Shown here: positions 7,745 through 16,201 of the stretch, in pieces
Numbering within the stretch: the first letter of the stretch is position 1
How the letters are laid out: each line of letters opens with the position of its first letter
Assembly: GCF_937873925.1 (NCBI RefSeq)
Contig: NZ_CALNAT010000028.1
Location: 1 to 28,662, forward strand
Direction: 5' to 3'
DNA: 28,662 nucleotides
Origin: an uncultured Proteiniphilum sp.
GTDB taxonomy: Bacteria > Bacteroidota > Bacteroidia > Bacteroidales > Dysgonomonadaceae
The notes under the pieces: generated by a model
Database searches by the model: none
Seen by the model: only the letters and a program-made list of their open reading frames with translations
What the model was told of the DNA's origin: nothing
Translations under genes and position numbers: made by a program

Positions 7745-8009
7745 AAGAACTTCGTTATAGTACCAAAGCGAAGAAAGACTTAAAGAAGTACAGGAATAAT
7801 CCCCGTAAAATGGAGAAACTGTACCAAGTCTTATATATGCTCATTAATGACATTCAAGTCCCTGAAACTTTCCAACCTCATCAGCTAATAGGACAGTACA
7901 AGGGCTGCCTGGAGTGTCATATTGAGCCCGATTTTTGCTCATTTGGTTAGATGAAAACAATAAATATATAGAGATTGTCAGGATTGGTAGTCATTCGGAA
8001 TTATTTTAA
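7741..8009 (+). pseudogene. RelE/YafQ-type mRNA interferase toxin, frameshifted
   Basis: The first 65 residues (MKELRYSTKAKKDLKKYRNN through GCLECHIEPDF) match YafQ-type ribosome-dependent endoribonucleases. The frame then breaks at the T-run 7932-7936 and stops at TAG 7948-7950, giving 69 residues. Adding one T restores LLIWLDENNKYIEIVRIGSHSELF, ending at TAA 8007-8009 for a normal 90-residue toxin. The lost tail holds the conserved GSHS histidine that is catalytic in E. coli YafQ, so the present product should be inactive. A sequencing error in the homopolymer is the alternative. Confidence 0.8.
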
Positions 8010-8102
8010 AGGTTTTACCGGAATTCTCGTTAATGACTTGCTAAAGAACTTTTCCCATTTAAGAGCAGACCACCAAAAAACAGCCAAAGGCGACAGTATT
8101 TT

Positions 8103-8582
8103 TCAGTTTCTGGCAACCCATTTCCAAAAAGTGGTATATCTTAATTCTATTTTCGCGGGAAAAGTAAAGGGTGCCGGTATTTTAATGGCCTGCCCGTCGT
8201 GGTCTACGGGATAGACCTCCACTTCGTACCAGCCTCCCGAACGGGAAACATGTAGCGTGTCGGGAACGTCATGAAAGACAAAACGTACCGGCATGGGGCC
8301 TTCCACCGGAGGATGGCCCGCGATAAATGCGATTTTGCCCCGTTGTAACATCGCACGCTGCGGTATCCATGCAATATAATGCACCTTCCCCCCTTCATCC
8401 TGCATAGCAGTGATCTCTATAGATATCTTCGGCTGGTATGGGACAAAGGCGGCAATACCGGCCAGTACCAGTAACGCGGCAACGATCATGACTGTGCCGT
8501 ACCGCACCAACACCGGGGGCATCCGCCCGATAATGTTCCGCACCTTTTCGCTGCGCAGTTCTATTGGTTTATTCTCTTCCAT
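8103..8582 (-). CDS. Small membrane-anchored HlyD-like accessory protein of a peptide exporter
   Basis: 159 residues. The N-terminus IELRSEKVRNIIGRMPPVLVRYG, followed by one transmembrane segment (about residues 29-48), resembles the start of Bacteroidota HlyD-family adaptors encoded beside C39-peptidase ABC exporters. The C-terminus (PAKIELRYTTFWKWVARN) also resembles HlyD ends. The middle, however, is only about 90 residues and shows no lipoyl domains or coiled-coil hairpin. It lies 80 bases downstream of an ABC exporter fragment on the same strand. It could be a natural compact paralogue or an in-frame deletion product. A transport function in this state is uncertain. Confidence 0.6.
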   Translation of the reverse strand: MEENKPIELRSEKVRNIIGRMPPVLVRYGTVMIVAALLVLAGIAAFVPYQPKISIEITAMQDEGGKVHYIAWIPQRAMLQRGKIAFIAGHPPVEGPMPVRFVFHDVPDTLHVSRSGGWYEVEVYPVDHDGQAIKIPAPFTFPAKIELRYTTFWKWVARN

Positions 8583-8613
8583 CTTTACTTATGGATTTGG
8601 GGTTGCAATTATC

Positions 8614-8644
8614 TCATTATAACATCCACTAATCGGCACATTAG
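8614..8644. repeat. Dispersed intergenic repeat, copy 1 (TTATAACATC ... GGCACATTAG)
   Basis: Lies between the ABC fragment and the HlyD-like gene. It shares TTATAACATC and a GGCA-C/T-ATTA block with the reverse complement of 26306-26333, and GGCACATTA with 12729-12776. Confidence 0.6.
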
Positions 8645-8662
8645 TATTTTCACTTTTAACTG

Positions 8663-9145
8663 TTAATTCCCCAGTTCCAACTGGTTCTTCACCAGTTCGT
8701 AGTACTTCCCCCGTTTTTGTGTCAGTTCCTCGTGCGTACCCGTTTCTGCGATGCGTCCACCGTCAAGCACCACGATCCGGTCCGCGTTCTTTACCGTACT
8801 GAGGCGATGCGCCACCACGACCACCGTTTTATCCCGGTAAAATACTTCCAGATTCTTCACGATGGCCTTTTCATTGTTCGCGTCCAGTGAGTTGGTCGCT
8901 TCGTCGAGGAAGATGAACGGCGGATTCTTGTACACCACCCGGGCGATAAGGATGCGCTGCCGCTGTCCCTGGCTCACCCCCTGCCCGTCCTGCCCGATCT
9001 TCGTATTGTATCCCAGCGGCAGGCGCTCGATGTCTTCCGCGATATTTGCTACGCGGGCGGCGTGGCGTAACCGTTCCAGATCGATCTCGTCGCCCGCCAC
9101 AGCGATGTTGCGGGCAATGGTTGTTTGGTGAAGGGGAAGGACATT
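8663..9145 (-). pseudogene. C39-peptidase-type ABC exporter, 3' remnant (nucleotide-binding domain only)
   Basis: The open frame starts after TAA at 9146-9148 and encodes the last part of an ABC ATPase: TIARNIAVAGDEIDLERL, signature VSQGQRQR, Walker B FIFLDEATNSLD and H-loop VVVVAHRLST, ending at 8663. The Walker A motif, the transmembrane domain and any peptidase domain are absent, replaced by the end of an outer-membrane barrel gene a few bases away. The wording matches bacteriocin/lanthipeptide exporters of Bacteroidota, which carry an N-terminal C39 peptidase. An internal ATG (9100) could start a 145-residue product, but it could not bind ATP normally. Confidence 0.85.
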
Positions 9146-9156
9146 TTAGTGTAAAT

Positions 9157-10302
9157 TTACAAACGTTTTATTTCCGCTTCACCGGCACCGGTTCCTTTAT
9201 ATTTGCTTTTTGCCGAGTTGAATTTGTAACGCACTGTCAGTTCAAATTCACGGCTGTCGTAACGGTTCAGTTGGTACAATTCCATTTGGCTGTCGTAGTC
9301 CGGCGGATATTCTTCGCGAATACTCCACGAAGAAGCTGTTGTTCCGTTCCTTGATGGTGGTGTTTGACGAGGATACAATATTTTCCCTGTTTTGGTATTC
9401 ATCTTCGCGATGTGTATCGGTATATTCGCTTCCCAACGAAAACTGCCCTCCAAAGACGGGATATGAAAGTACCAGTTTGGAGGCGATCAACCGGTTGTCT
9501 ACCTTGCTCTCGGAATTAACCGTCCGGTTGTCATACTCTTGGCTTGTTTCAGTTACGTGCGATTGTGACCGTTGCCTGTTTGCATAGAAATCGGCGTTGA
9601 AATCGACTTTCAAATCGCCGAAATCGCCGTTATAATATGCATTAAACCAGTGTGTGGGTTTATGACGTATGTCTTTTTCTTCCACGCTGTTCCATTTATC
9701 GTAGAAAACGCCATCGGCAAGTACTGTGCTGTTGAGTGTTGAGAACATCCCATAGGATGGAAACACTGAAAGCGTACATTTCATACCCGCATAGTGTTTG
9801 GGTGAAATCTCGTAATTCACGCCTGCAATTCCGGTCAGTGTCTTGAAAACGCCGTCTGCGTAAAGCGTATTTTCCTGCATCCAAAGCTATCCACATAGGT
9901 TGACTGCCGCAATTTGCTGTCCTGGAGCCAGGCATCGCGATTATAGGTAAACGTGGTGAAAACGTCCCATCCGTTGCAGCGGTAATTCAGGTTAAGCTGT
10001 TCGGTCAGGTCTGTGTTTTGCGACTGCCAATAACTCGAACGCACGTCAAAACTGAATCCGTCGCCGGTTTTGCGGATGGTGTTGATGCGGATAACGGCTT
10101 TTACCGAAGCGTCGTAGCGTGCGCCCGGATTATTGACGATTTCCACATCTTTAATATCTGCCGAACTGAGGTTGTCCAATTCCGACACGTCGCGCATTTC
10201 GCGGTTATTGATGTAGATTTTGGCTTCGCCTTTGCCGAAAACTGAATAAACACCCTTGTCATCCGTAACAGACGGAAGGCGTTTAAGCTTCTTAGAAATG
10301 GT
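9157..10302 (-). pseudogene. Outer-membrane beta-barrel protein (OMP_b-brl_3 type), truncated, frameshifted and internally deleted
   Basis: Three frames on the minus strand together resemble a TonB-receptor-like outer-membrane barrel. The 5' frame (from 10302) reads KRLPSVTDDKGVYSVFGKGE and continues through MRDVSELDNLSSADIKDVEI to about 9890; the plug start and signal peptide are missing. A 1-base loss near 9883 shifts to the frame starting QENTLYADGVFKTLTGIAGV, which runs to FFVEYSRRISAG near 9300. There an internal deletion joins, out of frame, the C-terminal strand YQLNRYDSREFELTVRYKFN and the end KSKYKGTGAG, with TAA at 9157-9159. About 200 or more barrel residues seem to be missing compared with the family. 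Such barrels often accompany peptide exporters in this phylum. Confidence 0.8.
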
Positions 10303-10318
10303 TTAATGAATAAGTAAT

Positions 10319-10519
10319 TTATTTTCTACTAAAAATCTGTATTTTTAAGTATCTGTAAATAATGTCATAAACAATATATTCGCCTTTGCGGAAATCATAG
10401 TCAAAAGTTCTATTGCAGCAAAGATGTATATAGCTTGAAACGAGACGGTAGATTTCCGAATCATTATTTTTGCTCAGTATATTATCTATATACGGTTTAG
10501 ACAAACGACTTCTCTCCTC
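10319..10519 (-). pseudogene. Probable C-terminal remnant of a lantibiotic dehydratase (SpaB_C / Lant_dehydr_C-like)
   Basis: The frame is open from just after TAG at 10520-10522 to TAA at 10319-10321. It reads RLSKPYIDNILSKNNDSEIY, then LVSSYIHLCCNRTFDYDFRK and EYIVYDIIYRYLK. The pattern S-x-IH-(L/M)-x-x-NR-x-F followed by a helix ending in YRYLK is typical of the last 50 residues of lantibiotic dehydratases and thiopeptide-type bacteriocin biosynthesis proteins. Only the end of such a gene (normally several hundred codons) is present, with no good start codon; the first candidate is TTG at 10504. It lies upstream, on the same strand, of the barrel and exporter remnants. The assignment is by eye and moderate only. 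Confidence 0.45.
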
Positions 10520-10561
10520 CTATAAAATGCTTCATTAAAATCAGACTTGGGTAAAAACTTA

Positions 10562-12697
10562 TTATGCCTCATACAGCGCTACGATACCTTTTGCCTCTGT
10601 CAGTAATTCCCGCGAAACATGGGCTATATTGTAAATGAGTCTTGCCCGGCGGTTTCCGGCATCATTCACCATTTTATCCATCTGTTCGTCCCAGCAGTTT
10701 GCCCTCTGAAGATAATCATCTATCTGCACCTTATCAGCGTTGTTGGTCAACATCTCCGAAACCAGACGAAGCACATCACTCACATCACGACAAAAATCAA
10801 GTTCTTTTTCCGACAAATCGGCCGCGGACTTATGCACGCCGAAAGCGGAGATATAGGACAGCAGGGCATGGTTCAGGTTAGTGAGGTTAAAAGCCTTATC
10901 CTGGTACCCGCGCCTGTTCTTGGGTTCCAGTCGCATCCATTTCCAGGCGGAGGTCAAGGCGTTGTCGGCATTGTAAGCGGTACGCCGGTTGTGAAGATAA
11001 TCCTCCTCGGAGACAGAACCATCATAGATGCTCTCGAAATAACGCCTGTTTTTTGCCACCGCATTCAGCATCAGCCCCGGGAGCTGCTTATACTGCCAAT
11101 TTGGCCAGATAAAGCGTACAGCCAGATAGGCGAGCGCGCCGCCCACCAACGTATCGATGATACGGGGCATCATTACGGCTACTCCCTGGTTAGAAAGCAA
11201 ATTGAAAGCTGCCAGCACGAAGATAGTGATAAAGACAACAGCGATCGTATAGTTTTTCTTCAGCCAGTAAAAGAAGAAGTAGATGGAGGTGAGCAACAAG
11301 AGTATCTGTCCCGGAGTGGTGGGCAGCAGTTGTGCCAGGGCGACCCCTCCCACAACCCCCAGCAATGTACCGAACACGCGGTGAAAGAGCCGGATACGCG
11401 TGGCGCTATAGGTTTGCTGGACAACAATCAGCGATGTCATCAGTATCCACGAACCCTTCCCGAAATTCAAATAAAGCATGATCCCATATCCCACCATCCA
11501 ACACAAGGTAAGCCTCACTGCAAAGCGAAAACGGGGATGAGTGGCATGTAACAGTGATTTCAAACCGGTTCTCTCCGGCTTCCGGGAATGAAAGACCGTC
11601 ACATCTATCTGGTCGATGGTTTTTTCATTCTCCCGGAGATTTTCTTCCAATCCCGTCAGGTTTCTCAGCAGTAACGACAAAGTAAGATAATAGGGTTCGT
11701 CTTTCTCTGCATCGAGCATTGCCCGTAGCGCCGTTATCGTCCATTTCAACGAGAATGGATGCTTGTAAGGTCGTTCGATCAGCAGGGAGTCGGCATAGAG
11801 ACGAACTGCCGCTGCAATTTCTCTCATCAGTCTTCCGAATCCATCCAATAGTTCACTATTCTTGACTTGGCGGGATAACAGGTCATACTGTTCATGGCTT
11901 GAAATGGCCCTTTCCTGCATGGCCTGCAGCAAAAACCATTGGCGATAGTAATGATCCGCCACCGGAAGTGATTCAGGACTGCATTCTTCTGAATAGCTGT
12001 AAAGATCGTTCTTGCACGCCTCTATCTGTTGCGCCAGATTTATATTTTTTTGTGCCAGTTGGGTCCTGATCACTTTTTGTACCTGGGGATCGCTGGGGAA
12101 TAGATTTGCCTTCAGGTCGATATATTCTGCCAGGAAGTGAAACCCACGGGCAAGCTGTTGTTGCAATAGCCGATAAGGCCTGGAGTAAAGTAGCAGGATA
12201 GAGATCACAGCATAACAGAAGGCTCCACTGGTGAAAAACAGGGGGAGATAATACCATTTTTCACTGTTTTCAGCCGCCAGCATGGAATAGACCAAAATAA
12301 GCATTGTCCCGAAAGTAACGCCCTGCATCCGTGAATCGATACCTCCAATCAAAAGGAGGGAAAAGGAGAGAACAAGCAACACAATTGCAAACCAGGCCGG
12401 CAGAGGTAGAAAGATAGCCACTAAACTACTGGTAATTCCGTAAAGTATAAGCGCAATGGCAGAAGATTTGATCCTTCCTTTCGGATGCACGTCGGTCTCC
12501 CCCAATGCCATCGCAACCACACCCAGCGCCAGGGTCGTACCGATAAAAGAGTTATGAAAGATCAACTCGGCAGGGATCAGCAGGAAAGCGATGGATACCG
12601 TCACCTTCAATGCCCATAAATGATCGGGATTTTTCCAGAAGACATGGATCCAGATGTTGTTTATTACATTTTTCAGCCTTTCTGTCCTGCTATTCAT
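10562..12697 (-). CDS. FUSC-family (YccS/YhfK-like) inner-membrane protein
   Basis: 711 residues with two blocks of hydrophobic helices: about residues 27-175 (for example FIGTTLALGVVAMALGETDV) and about 395-530 (FGKGSWILMTSLIVVQQTYS, then VFGTLLGVVGGVALAQLLP). Each is followed by a long cytoplasmic helical region. This duplicated layout, with the fusaric-acid-resistance-like second block, is that of YccS/YhfK proteins, whose substrates are not firmly known. Length matches the family (about 700). The start at 12697 gives MNSRTERLKNVINNIW and precedes the first membrane block. It is separated from the upstream DUF5686 gene by 67 bases of repeat-like sequence, so co-transcription is possible but not shown. 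Confidence 0.88.
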   Translation of the reverse strand: MNSRTERLKNVINNIWIHVFWKNPDHLWALKVTVSIAFLLIPAELIFHNSFIGTTLALGVVAMALGETDVHPKGRIKSSAIALILYGITSSLVAIFLPLPAWFAIVLLVLSFSLLLIGGIDSRMQGVTFGTMLILVYSMLAAENSEKWYYLPLFFTSGAFCYAVISILLLYSRPYRLLQQQLARGFHFLAEYIDLKANLFPSDPQVQKVIRTQLAQKNINLAQQIEACKNDLYSYSEECSPESLPVADHYYRQWFLLQAMQERAISSHEQYDLLSRQVKNSELLDGFGRLMREIAAAVRLYADSLLIERPYKHPFSLKWTITALRAMLDAEKDEPYYLTLSLLLRNLTGLEENLRENEKTIDQIDVTVFHSRKPERTGLKSLLHATHPRFRFAVRLTLCWMVGYGIMLYLNFGKGSWILMTSLIVVQQTYSATRIRLFHRVFGTLLGVVGGVALAQLLPTTPGQILLLLTSIYFFFYWLKKNYTIAVVFITIFVLAAFNLLSNQGVAVMMPRIIDTLVGGALAYLAVRFIWPNWQYKQLPGLMLNAVAKNRRYFESIYDGSVSEEDYLHNRRTAYNADNALTSAWKWMRLEPKNRRGYQDKAFNLTNLNHALLSYISAFGVHKSAADLSEKELDFCRDVSDVLRLVSEMLTNNADKVQIDDYLQRANCWDEQMDKMVNDAGNRRARLIYNIAHVSRELLTEAKGIVALYEA

Positions 12698-12728
12698 CTT
12701 TTCTCATTTTTTATTCCTATTCCATCTT

Positions 12729-12776
12729 CACATTACCAATTGGCACATTATTCACATTGGCACATTACAATGTTAC
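12729..12776. repeat. Dispersed octamer-type intergenic repeat, copy 2 (CACATTAC / CACATTGG units)
   Basis: A run of roughly 8-nt units, CACATTAC, CAATTGG, CACATTATT, CACATTGG, CACATTAC and AATGTTAC. It covers the stop codon of the DUF5686 gene. CATTATTCACATTGGCA (12746-12762) is found again exactly, inverted, at 26307-26323. Confidence 0.75.
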
Positions 12777-14363
12777 ATCCACCCTGAACGCGCCGAGCAG
12801 AGCATCGGGATGATGCCGGTAAGTAAAACGATGGACATATTCCACACGCAAAAGCCCGAGAATATTGGTGATACCGATGGTTCCTTCCACATAAGGAACA
12901 GCGTCATACAGATATGAAACGGACGGAAAACGGTATAACCCTTCCGGAGAGAGCGCCGGATTATTTTTATCACTCAACCGGCCATAAGAGGCCCTCAATG
13001 AGATCAGTTCCTTTAATTGTAACTGATCCGTTAGCGCCATTTTTGCCAGCAGGAAATCATTTCCCACAAAAGTCATCCGCAGCGTGTATTGCTCGTCGGC
13101 CACAAACTCCAATGCACGGTTCAGAAAAAAGAAGTTATTCTCAATATGGTACCGGTACCGCTGATTAGGATATACCAGCAACGGAAAAGGCACCTTATCC
13201 CATATCTTCATCACCTCTCCCACCGCATCCAACCGGCCGGCACGCCCCAGTAAAAAACGCTTTTGTGCCGAAAATTCCGTTCTGTGATAGGGTACTTCGC
13301 CTCCCATAAAACCTTTTACACCGATCGTATAGGAGAGAAAAAAAACCGGTGAAGTCATCTCTAACGATATTCTTTTCCGTTTTTGCTGATCATAAGCTTC
13401 TCTCACCGAATAGCGTAACAGCACACCCACATCGGTTGTTCTCAACGCATCATCCGGAATGACCATATCATCATACTGCCTGTCGAATTGCAATTCTCCC
13501 TGGGGGACTAACCGCGACCGCCTCACCCGGAACGTATGCGCCAGTCCGTTTTTGTATTCTCTCTCGTAATTGATCTCGGCAAAATTGCGATAAGTGGCTT
13601 CGTTAAATGATCGCTTGTAAGTGATCAGCAGCAGATCGTTCAGTGCATAGGGATGCATCTCCCCGGGAGAATAGAGATCGTTCTCATATACCCATCGCAG
13701 GTTATTTTTCGGGAATTCGTCTTCATGGTAAGCTTTTTCTGTGAACGAGTAGATGGCTTCACCCCGGTATTTGAACCGCTGGTCTTTAAAACCGTAAGCG
13801 GCATATCCCCTCACAAAAAAGTGCGGGCTCAACCGGGAATTGGATGCGATGCCGGCTCGGAGCCGGATCCCTTCCATAGGATTATAGGTAGGAATAGTCT
13901 GTATCCTGCCGAAATCGAACCGATTGGTTTCCGGGTTTCCGAGCGGAATCCAGTCGTTTGTTACAAACTTCACCGCTTTGGTAAGGAATGCTCCGAATCC
14001 GCTTGAATTCCCTAGCAGGCTGTCCCGCAACGTCTGGCTTCTCTCTGCAAAGTCATCAGGTTGCAGGGCGATGATCAGTTCGTCCGGATCGCGGTTATCC
14101 AAAGAAAGAGAGATCAGTTCGAACCTCTCCCTTACAACCAATAGTTGTCTGTTGGTAAGTGAATCGGGAATGGTAAACGAAAACTCCCCTATATTGTTGG
14201 CCACGGTTCCTACGGGCGTTCCCTGGACAAAGAGCGCCGCGTAAGGCACCGGTGTGCGATACTTCGCATCGATTACCACCCCTTTGACCAGGGTGTCTTG
14301 CGCGAATACCGAAGCACAAACACTTGCCAACGATATTAAACAGAGGAGAACAGCTTTTTTCAT
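12765..14363 (-). CDS. DUF5686 outer-membrane protein with carboxypeptidase-like regulatory domain
   Basis: 532 residues from the ATG at 14363 (MKKAVLLCLISLASV...VFA), a clear signal peptide with cleavage after VFA. An in-frame ATG 11 codons earlier would spoil the signal and is not used. Residues about 25-100 form a CarboxypepD_reg-like beta-sandwich (LVKGVVIDAKYRTPVPYAAL, then NNIGEFSF). The rest alternates in beta-strand style, as in the DUF5686 barrel: WIPLGNPETNRFDFGRIQT, GIRLRAGIASN, then HFFVRGYAAYGFKD. The protein ends with a strand-like VEYVHRFTYRHHPD and FRVDVTL. Function unknown; members are widespread in Bacteroidota. Shorter than many DUF5686 proteins (around 800), with the middle linker reduced. 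The stop codon lies inside a dispersed repeat. Confidence 0.85.
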   Translation of the reverse strand: MKKAVLLCLISLASVCASVFAQDTLVKGVVIDAKYRTPVPYAALFVQGTPVGTVANNIGEFSFTIPDSLTNRQLLVVRERFELISLSLDNRDPDELIIALQPDDFAERSQTLRDSLLGNSSGFGAFLTKAVKFVTNDWIPLGNPETNRFDFGRIQTIPTYNPMEGIRLRAGIASNSRLSPHFFVRGYAAYGFKDQRFKYRGEAIYSFTEKAYHEDEFPKNNLRWVYENDLYSPGEMHPYALNDLLLITYKRSFNEATYRNFAEINYEREYKNGLAHTFRVRRSRLVPQGELQFDRQYDDMVIPDDALRTTDVGVLLRYSVREAYDQQKRKRISLEMTSPVFFLSYTIGVKGFMGGEVPYHRTEFSAQKRFLLGRAGRLDAVGEVMKIWDKVPFPLLVYPNQRYRYHIENNFFFLNRALEFVADEQYTLRMTFVGNDFLLAKMALTDQLQLKELISLRASYGRLSDKNNPALSPEGLYRFPSVSYLYDAVPYVEGTIGITNILGLLRVEYVHRFTYRHHPDALLGAFRVDVTL

Positions 14364-14398
14364 TTCTACCTTATTCTGTTTAGATGCAAGAATCAAAA

Positions 14399-14480
14399 CG
14401 ATTTACCGATTTGTAGATTTACTAATCTCAAAAACCAAGACTTCTGAATTTCATGATTTCATCATCACATCGTCAAATCA
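14399..14480. repeat. Octamer-like low-complexity repeats between the DUF5686 gene and ettA
   Basis: CGATTTAC, CGATTTGT, AGATTTAC and TAATCTC follow each other with 8-nt period (14399-14429). A second block with ATGATTTC, ATCATCACATCG and TCAAATCATC follows to the ettA stop. Similar in style to the repeat copies near 8.6, 12.7 and 26.3 kb, but a different word. Confidence 0.5.
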
Positions 14481-16160
14481 TCAAAGTTTCCTGTAACGCA
14501 CCCTTTTCGGTTCCACGTTTCCGAGGCGCATCTTCTTGTTTTCCTCATATTCACTATAGGAACCCTCAAAATAGACTACCTCCGAATTATCTTCGAAAGC
14601 CAGGATATGCGTACAGATACGATCCAGGAACCAACGGTCGTGCGAGATCACCACGGCACATCCGGCAAAGTTGTCCAACCCTTCTTCCAGCGCACGCAAA
14701 GTATTCACGTCTATATCATTGGTCGGTTCGTCGAGCAACAGTACGTTAGCACCGGCTTTGAGTGTCAGCGCCAGATGGAGACGGTTCCGCTCACCACCCG
14801 ACAGCACACCGCACAGTTTTTCCTGATCAGCGCCGGAGAAGTTAAAACGGGAAAGGTATGCACGGGCATTGATCTCTTTTCCGCCTACGCGCACAAATTC
14901 CGAACCACCCGAGACGACCTGGTAAACTGTCTTTTCCGGGTCGATAGCTTCGTGTGCCTGATCCACATAAGCAGTTACCACCGTTTCACCCACCTCGAAT
15001 TTCCCTGCGTCTGGGGTTTCTATCCCCTGGATCAGCCTGAAGAGCGTGGTTTTTCCCGCACCGTTGGGGCCAATTACCCCGACAATGCCGTTAGGCGGCA
15101 ACATAAAGTTCAGGTTATCGAATAGCAGTTTGTCGCCGAATGCTTTTTTCACGTTGACCGCTTCGATCACCTTATTTCCCAGCCGCGGGCCGTTTGGAAT
15201 AAAGAGTTCCAGTTTTTCTTCCCGTTCCCTCTGATCTTCGTTCAGCAACCTCTCATAAGAATTCAAACGCGCTTTTCCTTTCGCCTGACGTGCCTTGGGC
15301 GCCAGATTGATCCATTCCAACTCCCGCTCCAGCGTCTTACGGCGTTTGCTCACCTGCTTCTCCTCCTGCTCCATCCGCTTGGTCTTCTGTTCGAGCCATG
15401 AGGTATAATTTCCTTTCCAGGGTATCCCTTCACCACGATCCAGTTCGAGGATCCATCCTGCCACATGATCGAGGAAGTAACGGTCGTGCGTGATACAGAT
15501 CACTGTACCTTTATACTGTTGCAGGTGCTGTTCCAGCCAGTCGATCGATTCCGCATCGAGGTGGTTGGTAGGCTCGTCCAGCAGCAGCACATCCGGTTCC
15601 TGCAGCAACAACCTGCAGAGCGCCACACGTCGGCGTTCACCTCCCGACAGTTCACGAATCGGTTGTTCTTCCGGGGGGCAGCGCAAGGCGTCCATCGCCC
15701 GCTCCAACCGGTTGTCTATATTCCATGCGTCGGCAACATCCAGTTTATCCTGCAATTCGGCCTGACGGGCAAAAAGGGAATTCATCTTATTTTCATCCTC
15801 ATAGTACTCGGGCAGTCCGAATTTCAGGTTGATCTCTTCATATTCGTTCAGAAGATCCATTACGGGTTGTACCCCTTCACTGACAATTTCGATCACCGTT
15901 TTATCCGGATCCAGCGCCGGGTCCTGCTCAAGGTATCCCACCGAGAAACTCTTATCGGACACTACTTCGCCCTGATACTCTTTCTCAATCCCGGCAATGA
16001 TCTTCAACAGCGTCGATTTTCCCGACCCATTCAAACCGATAATACCGATTTTGGCGCCATAGAAAAAGGAGAGGTAAATATCTTTCAATACCTGTTTGTG
16101 TGGCGGAAACATTTTGCTCACGCCCACCATGGAAAAAATAATTTTCTTATCGTCGGACAT
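14481..16160 (-). CDS. ettA: Energy-dependent translational throttle protein EttA (ABC-F)
   Basis: Cytoplasmic ABC-F ATPase that binds the ribosomal E site and couples translation to the ATP/ADP ratio. 559 residues, against 555 in E. coli. Two nucleotide-binding domains are visible: Walker A GLNGSGKST near residue 40 and GPNGAGKTT in the second half, each with LSGGERRR or LSGGERNR signatures and Walker B LLLDEPTNHLD and LLLDEPTNDID. Between them lies the P-site tRNA-interaction region rich in K/R/E (KRMEQEEKQVSKRRKTLERE). There are no membrane segments. The start MSDDKKIIFSMVGVSK matches the family. A TATCTTTG box 115 bases upstream and a leader with tandem repeats precede it. Confidence 0.96.
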   Translation of the reverse strand: MSDDKKIIFSMVGVSKMFPPHKQVLKDIYLSFFYGAKIGIIGLNGSGKSTLLKIIAGIEKEYQGEVVSDKSFSVGYLEQDPALDPDKTVIEIVSEGVQPVMDLLNEYEEINLKFGLPEYYEDENKMNSLFARQAELQDKLDVADAWNIDNRLERAMDALRCPPEEQPIRELSGGERRRVALCRLLLQEPDVLLLDEPTNHLDAESIDWLEQHLQQYKGTVICITHDRYFLDHVAGWILELDRGEGIPWKGNYTSWLEQKTKRMEQEEKQVSKRRKTLERELEWINLAPKARQAKGKARLNSYERLLNEDQREREEKLELFIPNGPRLGNKVIEAVNVKKAFGDKLLFDNLNFMLPPNGIVGVIGPNGAGKTTLFRLIQGIETPDAGKFEVGETVVTAYVDQAHEAIDPEKTVYQVVSGGSEFVRVGGKEINARAYLSRFNFSGADQEKLCGVLSGGERNRLHLALTLKAGANVLLLDEPTNDIDVNTLRALEEGLDNFAGCAVVISHDRWFLDRICTHILAFEDNSEVVYFEGSYSEYEENKKMRLGNVEPKRVRYRKL

Positions 16161-16201
16161 ATTTTTTTAATGACTAATTAAATTTCTGATATAATTTGTT
16201 T

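Noticed and set aside
8010..8102. Terminator between the toxin pseudogene and the HlyD-like gene
   Set aside because: A minus-strand GCC-TTT-GGC with T6 is present, but the stem of three pairs is too short.
10619..11551. 310-codon plus-strand open frame opposite the FUSC gene
   Set aside because: Antisense shadow; composition rich in His/Gln/Gly and no recognised domain.
15465..16181. 238-codon plus-strand open frame opposite ettA
   Set aside because: Antisense shadow of ettA.
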